From Elymus sibiricus (lineage: Eukaryota > Streptophyta > Magnoliopsida > Poales > Poaceae), in contig CM077665.1 in assembly GCA_039707655.1 (NCBI GenBank), forward strand, positions 140,183,148 through 140,247,147: a DNA stretch of 64,000 nucleotides. Direction: 5' to 3'. Positions within the stretch are counted from its first letter, which is position 1; each line of letters starts with the position of its first letter. Below are positions 58,239-64,000 of this stretch, piece after piece. The translations under genes were made by a program, and so were the position numbers. The notes beneath the pieces are model-generated. The model saw only the letters and a list, made by a program, of their open reading frames with translations. It was not told where the DNA came from and did no database searches.

Positions 58239-61028
58239 TGTTTGGTTTTGGTAATCGATGACAATCTCTATGGACTAATGGTTGCGTTGAGTTATATTCG
58301 TAGGATTTGTCCATAGGCTTTTCTTGAAGTCCATTTGTTGGTTTCAAGGAGTTTATGTGTTGACCAAGGTGGTATCCAAGGATCTATCCAAAGATTGGTC
58401 TAGTGAGTGTTGAGCTTATTGCTAGCATGTCTTGAAGAAGAAGATTGTGTGAACATTCATGTGTATCTTCAAGACATCATCTTTATGAAGAGAGAAGATT
58501 TCACACAAAGCGTAGAAGATACACCGAGTGGGATCAAGTGATCTCACGGTTTGGTAAGCATTGTCCATTGCGCTTTGTGTACTAACCCATGGTCTTTGTG
58601 AGAGTTCTATGTGGGGTTAGGTTTGCTTCCATGGGCTTGCGTCAAGAGGAAGATCACATACAACCCATGGAGGATGACATCAAATCAAGGTTGTGTTGTG
58701 CAAGTTCAAGAGGAGCATCACGAAGAAATCATGCGTGAAGCTTGCCGTCGTTTGTGGTGACAATGGACTTGTGAAGGTGTGCCGAAGAGTGACTCACCCA
58801 TAGTGGAGTATGGGGGAGCAACCAACTAGCCTTCATCGAGCCAACGCAATCAAGAAAGGTGGTCCATCTTGAGGGAGTCAAGATCGTCATCATCTAGCTC
58901 AAGTGGACTTCGTGCAAGGCAAAGGTTTGCCCTTGATAGGTTTTCCATTTTACCGGTCTCATGGTGATAGTTTGGAGACCGGGTTATAGGATCGATAGCC
59001 GTACTATCAAGGGGGGCTCTCAAGTGAGTAGCTTTATCGTATCGTTCGTAGAGAGCTCAAACCATTGCATCCTTGCATCATCTTTATTGGTTCTTGTTTG
59101 GTGTTTCTCTCTGAGAGTTTTAGAGCTTATGGTCATCTTCATGACAAGCTCGAGTTCATCGAAAACGGAGTTCACCTGCTTCTTCTATGATGTTTTTGAT
59201 GTTGGAGGTTTTGCCGGTTCTTCAGTCATAGAGGTTTCACATCTCTATATCTTAGGCATACCTCCCCTGCCTCTTCTTATTATAACCAATCGCTATTGGA
59301 TAGTATTTGTCGTTGTCTATCCAACAAGCTTGAGTTTGCTCAATTCGGAGCTCATTTGCAGAAGTTATGGCAGTTCTGGTTTTATTGTATCCTTCCATTT
59401 TCCTAGCTGAGTAGTTGAAGGCAGCAAGGTGCTGCAGTACAGTGGCTAGCGGTAGTACCGCTCCTCGGAGCGGTAGTACCGCAGGTGCCAGCGGTAGTAC
59501 CGCTCCAAGGAGCAGTAGTACCGCTGTTTCCAGCACCTGTAGCGTGCACCTACGGTAGTTGCACGGAAGTAATTTTTTACTTCCGCCCCTCGGGCGGTAG
59601 TACCGCAAATTACTTCCGGTACTATCGTGCCGGATATTTTCTCGAAGCTGGCTCCAGCGGATGTAGCCCGGAAGTAATTTTTTTACATCCGTGGACGCAT
59701 GGTAGTACCGCTACCCCGAGCGGTAGTACCGCTCCCTCACGGGGGTCTTCTGCCGTGTGCTGCACCTGAGTGGCCGTTGAATACTACCCCCGCGGTAGTA
59801 CCGCGAGGGCAGGCGGTAGTACCGCTCCGGCAGTACTACCGCCCTGTTGCCTCGTTGCAGTAGTGTTTCATATGGCTACTACCGCCCTAGCGGTAGTACC
59901 GCTCTGTGCGGGCTGTGAGGATAACGGTTGGATTTTTCCCCACCTATAAAAGGGGGTCTTCTTCCCCATTGAACCTTATCTCTTGAGCTCGTGTTCTTCC
60001 CCCATTGTTGACCTTCTTCGAGCTTGCTAACTCTCAATCCCTCCAATGATTCTTGCTAGTTCTTGAGGGAAAAGAGAGAGGAGATCTAGATCCACATTTC
60101 CACCAATCACTTTCTCCTCTAAGTGAGGGGAACCCCTTGGATCTAGATCTTGGAGTTCTTCGTGTTCTTCTTCATTCTTCCTCTCATTTCCTCCATAACA
60201 TTTGTTGTTGTGGTGGGATTTGGGAGAGAAGGACTTGGGCACTCCGTGTGCCCTTGCCATTGCATTTGGTGCATAGGTTTGAGTTCTCCACGGTGATACG
60301 TGGAAGTGAGAAGTTGAGAAGCTTATTACTCTTGGGTGTTTGAGCACCCTAGAGCTTGTTCTTCTTGGGTGCTTTGGCGCCCTAGACGGTTGGTGGTGCC
60401 TCGGATCTCAATCATTGTGGTGCAAAGCTCCGGGCAAGCTTCGGGGTCTCCAATTAGGTTGTGGAGATTGCCCCGAGCATTTGAGGTCACCTCGGAGCCA
60501 CAATCCATTGTGGTGAAGCTTCGTGGTGTTGTTGGGAGCCTCCAATTAAGTTGTGGAGTTTGCCCCAACCTTGTTTGTACGGGTTCGGTGAACGCCCTCA
60601 AGGGTCCCTTAGTGGAATCACGGCATCTTGCATTGTGCAAGGGCGTGAGGAGATTACGGTGGCCCTAGTGGCTTCTTGGGGAGCATTGTGCCTCCACACC
60701 TCTCCGAACGGAGATTAGCATCCGCAAGGGTGTGAACTTTGGGATACATCGTCGTCTCCGCGTGCCTCGGTTATCTCTTACCCGAGCCCTTTACTTATGC
60801 ACTTTACTTTGTGATAGCCATATTGTTTCTTGTTATATATCTTGCTATCACTTAGTTGTCTATCTTGCTTAGCATAAGTTGTTGGTGCACATAGGTGAGC
60901 CTAGTTGTTTTAGGTTTTGTGCTTGACTAATTAAACGATAGTTTTATTCCGCATTTGTTCAAGCCTAAACCGTAATTAATTTAAAGCGCCTATTCACCCC
61001 CCCCCTAGGCGACATCCACGTCCTTTCA
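58239..61028 (+). repeat. Copia 5' LTR, 2790 bp
   Basis: It begins tgtttggttttgg and ends cgtcctttca, followed by the primer site. It is collinear with the reverse complement of 30021-32804, with the region around 59440-59920 the most divergent. Confidence 0.9.
59440..59920 (+). repeat. Cluster of gcggtagtaccgc quasi-palindromes
   Basis: About ten forward copies of gcggtagtaccgc or close variants, plus two in the reverse sense (actaccgcc), lie in under 500 bases. Each has 6-bp complementary arms (GCGGTA/TACCGC) around a single G. Confidence 0.88.
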
Positions 61029-61030
61029 AT

Positions 61031-61042
61031 TGGTATCAGAGC
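61031..61042 (+). promoter_or_regulatory. Copia primer binding site (initiator Met tRNA)
   Basis: tggtatcagagc, two bases after the LTR end. Confidence 0.93.
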
Positions 61043-61083
61043 TAGGTCTCTCATTATTAGGTTTAACCACCTAGAGAGTAAGG

Positions 61084-63482
61084 ATGTCGACTAGGGGATT
61101 AGGATTCTCTGACACTCTTAGTTTCGATGGCACAAATTTTGATGTTTGGGTAATTCGCATGCTTAATCTCTTTATGGTCATGGACCCAAATTTGGAGCGA
61201 ATTGTAGATATGGGTTTTTCTCCTCAAAAGGATTCTCAACACATATCTTTAGAGGATGAGAAAAACTCTTATCTCAATGCTCAGGCTTCTAATGTGCTTT
61301 TCGATGCTTTGAGCCTTGTAGTTATATTTCAACTCATGCCATTCCGGGATGCTCATGAGTTGTGGACAAAGCTTCAAGATAAATATGGTGTGTCCAAGAT
61401 TTCTAGGGATGATTGTTCTCCCTCCACCTCCGGTCGTGTTGCCTTCTCAACTTCATCTACTTCACCTACATGTGGATTGCCACAAGGTAATGTTATGGTG
61501 AGTAGTGGTGTTCATTGTAATGATGATAGTGGGCTTATTGTTGATGATTCTTCATCACTATCTTATTGCAATGCTTCATCTTTGGACTTCAACACTTCGA
61601 GCACTCTAAATGTTTCACATGCTTGTGTTTATAGTCCTTGCATATCATGTAGAAATTGCTTGACTAAATCTCATGATGATATGCTTGCCATGTCTTGTTA
61701 TCATGATAAAAATGCATTGCTTTCCTCGAGTTGTTGTGCTAACAATGTAGAGGAAACCCAACACTCCATGGAACAAGATGTGGTCTTGAATGGTGCGTCA
61801 AGGGATCCTACATCATCATCTATTATTTCTCACTTTTGCCTTATGGCTAAGGCTTCAAAGGTATCTCCTACTTTGAATCCCAATATATCCCATGATGATG
61901 ATGTTGATGATGATGAAGAGAGTGATAATATTGATTCCTTAAAAATTAAGGGAGAAATGGTTTTTAAAGCTCTTCATAAGAATAAAATTGCTCGTTCCAA
62001 CTTCATGGAAATCATGTCTATTGCAATTGAGGGCAAGAAATATATTGAAGAGTTGGAAGCTCATCTCGAGGAGCATGAGGCCACCATTGATAAAATGGAA
62101 GGTCATGAGCGTGATTATGCTAATGAGATCGCGGAGCTATCTCAAGCTCTTGAAAATGAACAAACCACCAAGGAATCTCTTGAGGAGACCCTTGCTCTAG
62201 AATTATCTAGATTAAAGGAATCCCATGATAGAGCTCTCGAGGTGGCTAATGATTTTAGAACTAAAAATGATAAGCTTGCAGTTGCACATGCTAAACTCCT
62301 TGAGGACTTTGAGCACCTCAAAAATGGCTCAAGGGTCATTAAGAGTTCGCTCATTGAACTCACTGAGTCTCATGCTCAACTTGAAGCTTCATATGCTAAA
62401 GAGCTTGCCAAGTTGCCTTCTCCTTTTGTTGTTAATGATGATGCTTGTGCTACTAACTCTATTTCTTGTGCAGCATCCATTTTTAAGGAGAATGTTGAGC
62501 TAAGGGCTCAACTTGAGTTGCTATCTAGCAATTATGGGAAATTGGAAGAAAGTCATGAAAAGCTCTCGAGCTCTCATGGTGATCTTCTAGTATCCCATAA
62601 TGTGCTAAAGATAGCTCATGAGGCTAGTACTACTAAGGTAACATCTAGTGAGCCTCATGTGGACATTAGCACTACATCTAGTAGAAATGCTTTATTGCCA
62701 TGTGCTAGTCCTCGTAGTTCATCTACTCATAATGTTGCTACATCTTGTGATGAATTACTTTCCTTGCCTTGTTGCTCTAACGATGAAGCTTATACGTCCT
62801 CTAGTACTTGTGTTCATACTAACCATGTAGAGGAAATCAATGAGCTCAAGGCCCAAGTCACTTCTTTGAAGAAAGACTTGGAAAAGGGTCATGAAGGGAA
62901 GTCCACACTCAAGAATATCTTGAGTGTGCAAAAATACCCAAATGACAAAGGTGGACTTGGATTCAACTCCAATAAGAAGAAGAAGTCCAAAAGCAATAAC
63001 AAGAAGGGCCAAGAACAAGTCAAGAACTCGGCCAAGATTGTTTGCTTCAAGTGCAAAATAGAAGGGCACCTGTTAGATCTTTCCCATTGAAGAAGAAGCC
63101 CCATAGTGACAAGCAACAAGGGAAGCGGCCACAAGTTCAATCTCATGCTCAACCTCAAGTTGAAGAAAGGCCTCTTCCCAAGAAGACCCAAGTCAACGCT
63201 CCTCAAGTTGAGAAATCAATCGAGAAGAAAGTAAAGGGTAGATGTTGCTACTTATGTCGTGAGAAGGGTCACTTTGCTTCTTCATGCACGAATGGTAACT
63301 TATCCAACCCAATTATTATTGATGATATCTATTCTCTTGGGAAGGATAAGGTTGGCAATGTGTTTGCCAAGTGTGTTGGTACTCAATGTGGTGTCAAGAA
63401 AAGAACCATTTGGGTAGCCAAGCCTATTGTGACTAACCTCTTAGGACCCAACTTGGTTGGGGACCAACAAGCTCAAACTTGA
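61084..63482 (+). pseudogene. gag: Copia Gag with long coiled coil, frameshifted in the zinc knuckle
   Basis: The frame starts MSTRGLGFSDTLSFDG and contains the copia Gag N-terminal domain (NFDVWVIRMLNLFM, HELWTKLQDKYG), a Ser/Cys/His-rich low-complexity middle, then a coiled coil of more than 200 residues (about residues 290-520) and a lysine-rich segment. The zinc knuckle CFKCKIEGHL is broken at about 63071 by a one-base deletion; the other frame continues with RSFPLKKKP, where the last knuckle Cys is now Phe. A second knuckle, CYLCREKGHFASSC, follows, and the frame ends at 63482 after TIWVAKPIVTNLLGP. Long coiled coils are usual in Gag of grass SIRE-type elements. Confidence 0.85.
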
Positions 63483-64000
63483 TCAATAGGTATTGTTGGA
63501 GGGCATTGGAGACTTGGCTACATTATGAAGAATTAAGGGATCTTCATCATTCATATTATCTCAAGCCAAGTCATTTTGACTATCGAGTTTCTATCCTATA
63601 TACAATGTCCTCCTTGCGGTAACTTGTACTTAATTTTTTTACATTAATAGTTACTTGCCCCTTTGCATGTTGTGGTTTTGTACCTTGCATGTGTTTGTAT
63701 ATGGTGTGCCTCCGGCTTGCTTATCTTGAGTAATCAAGTATGGCTATGTTGGTTTGCACATCATGTACGTGTGCGTATTGTGTTGAGCCTTTTTGAATCT
63801 TGTCTTATCTTAGTTGGCTCTCTTGAGAGATTAATGGATTATCCCATTTTGGGGGAGTGATGTGCTTTGTGCACTTCACAATCCTAAGAATGTGTGTACA
63901 TGAGGAATACCACTTAGTATTGATTTTACAAGATTATCTAGTTTCTATGTGGTATGTCTTCTCATGAGAAATTCAAATTCTAAATGGTCCATTAATCATC
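63483..64000 (+). other. Sequence downstream of gag, no ORF
   Basis: No protease or other pol motif is found in this 518-base end piece. A purine-rich ttttgggggagtgatg at 63846-63861 resembles a polypurine tract but is not followed by a recognisable LTR start. Confidence 0.5.

Larger units (their letters stand above)
58239..64000 (+). mobile_element. SIRE/Maximus-like copia element, 5' part
   Basis: A complete 5' LTR (58239-61028), a primer site, a broken gag with a long coiled coil and more than 500 bases of sequence beyond it; the rest lies outside the window. The LTR is the same family as the solo LTR at 30021-32804. The 5' flank is cccca. RT and integrase are not in view, so autonomy cannot be judged. 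Confidence 0.85.

Noticed and set aside
63846..63861. Polypurine tract ending the right-hand copia element
   Set aside because: ttttgggggagtgatg is purine-rich, but the following bases do not match the LTR start at 58239.

Overview
The window is a block of nested transposable elements from a large grass genome. It is almost certainly Triticeae (wheat, Aegilops or barley relatives), because a complete copia element of the Angela/WIS/BARE-1 type is present beside Athila-clade gypsy elements with tRNA-Asp primer sites. No intact host gene was found. Family names are from memory of sequence hallmarks; element boundaries come from terminal repeats and target-site duplications (TSDs) read directly.

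Layout. 1-10370: 3' two thirds of a Tekay-type chromovirus with a very long (4.76 kb) LTR; its polyprotein has a frameshift and three stops. 10371-10620 and 34520-34818: two halves of an older copia-type LTR, split by element A. 10621-34519: element A, an Athila-type gypsy element on the minus strand (TSD CTACC). It encodes only Gag, protease and a post-protease ORF, with no reverse transcriptase or integrase. Three elements are nested in A: a Mutator-like DNA transposon carrying two convergent non-transposase ORFs (12506-16593, 9-bp TSD); element B, a second non-autonomous gypsy element with an unrecognised ORF in the gag position (19584-27027, TSD ATGAC); and a copia solo LTR inside A's gag (30021-32804, TSD CATGG).

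34819-47377 has fewer elements: a 5'-truncated LINE (36440-38928), a possible secreted cysteine-rich (LTP-like) gene remnant near 39.9-40.3 kb, small inverted-repeat elements, two related poly(A) retroposons (one in a duplicated sequence, one in a hAT-like element), and a deleted PIF/Harbinger element with a transposase remnant.

47378-56142 is a complete Angela/WIS-type element on the minus strand (TSD CACAT) with one stop codon in its polyprotein. 56254-57831 is a gypsy-type solo LTR (TSD TACAA). Both appear to sit in an intron of a minus-strand host gene, of which one 105-bp exon is visible (58088-58192). 58239-64000 is the 5' part of a SIRE/Maximus-like copia element whose LTR is the same family as the solo LTR in A. 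The LTRs of these two copies contain clusters of a 13-bp quasi-palindrome that differ by one consistently changed base.

By-eye LTR divergence gives about 5.7% for A, 2.5% for B and 1.7% for the Angela-type element, which agrees with the nesting. The most novel items are the two-ORF Mutator-like element, the palindrome clusters, and the two non-autonomous gypsy elements that share LTR ends, primer site and repeated polypurine-tract motifs.
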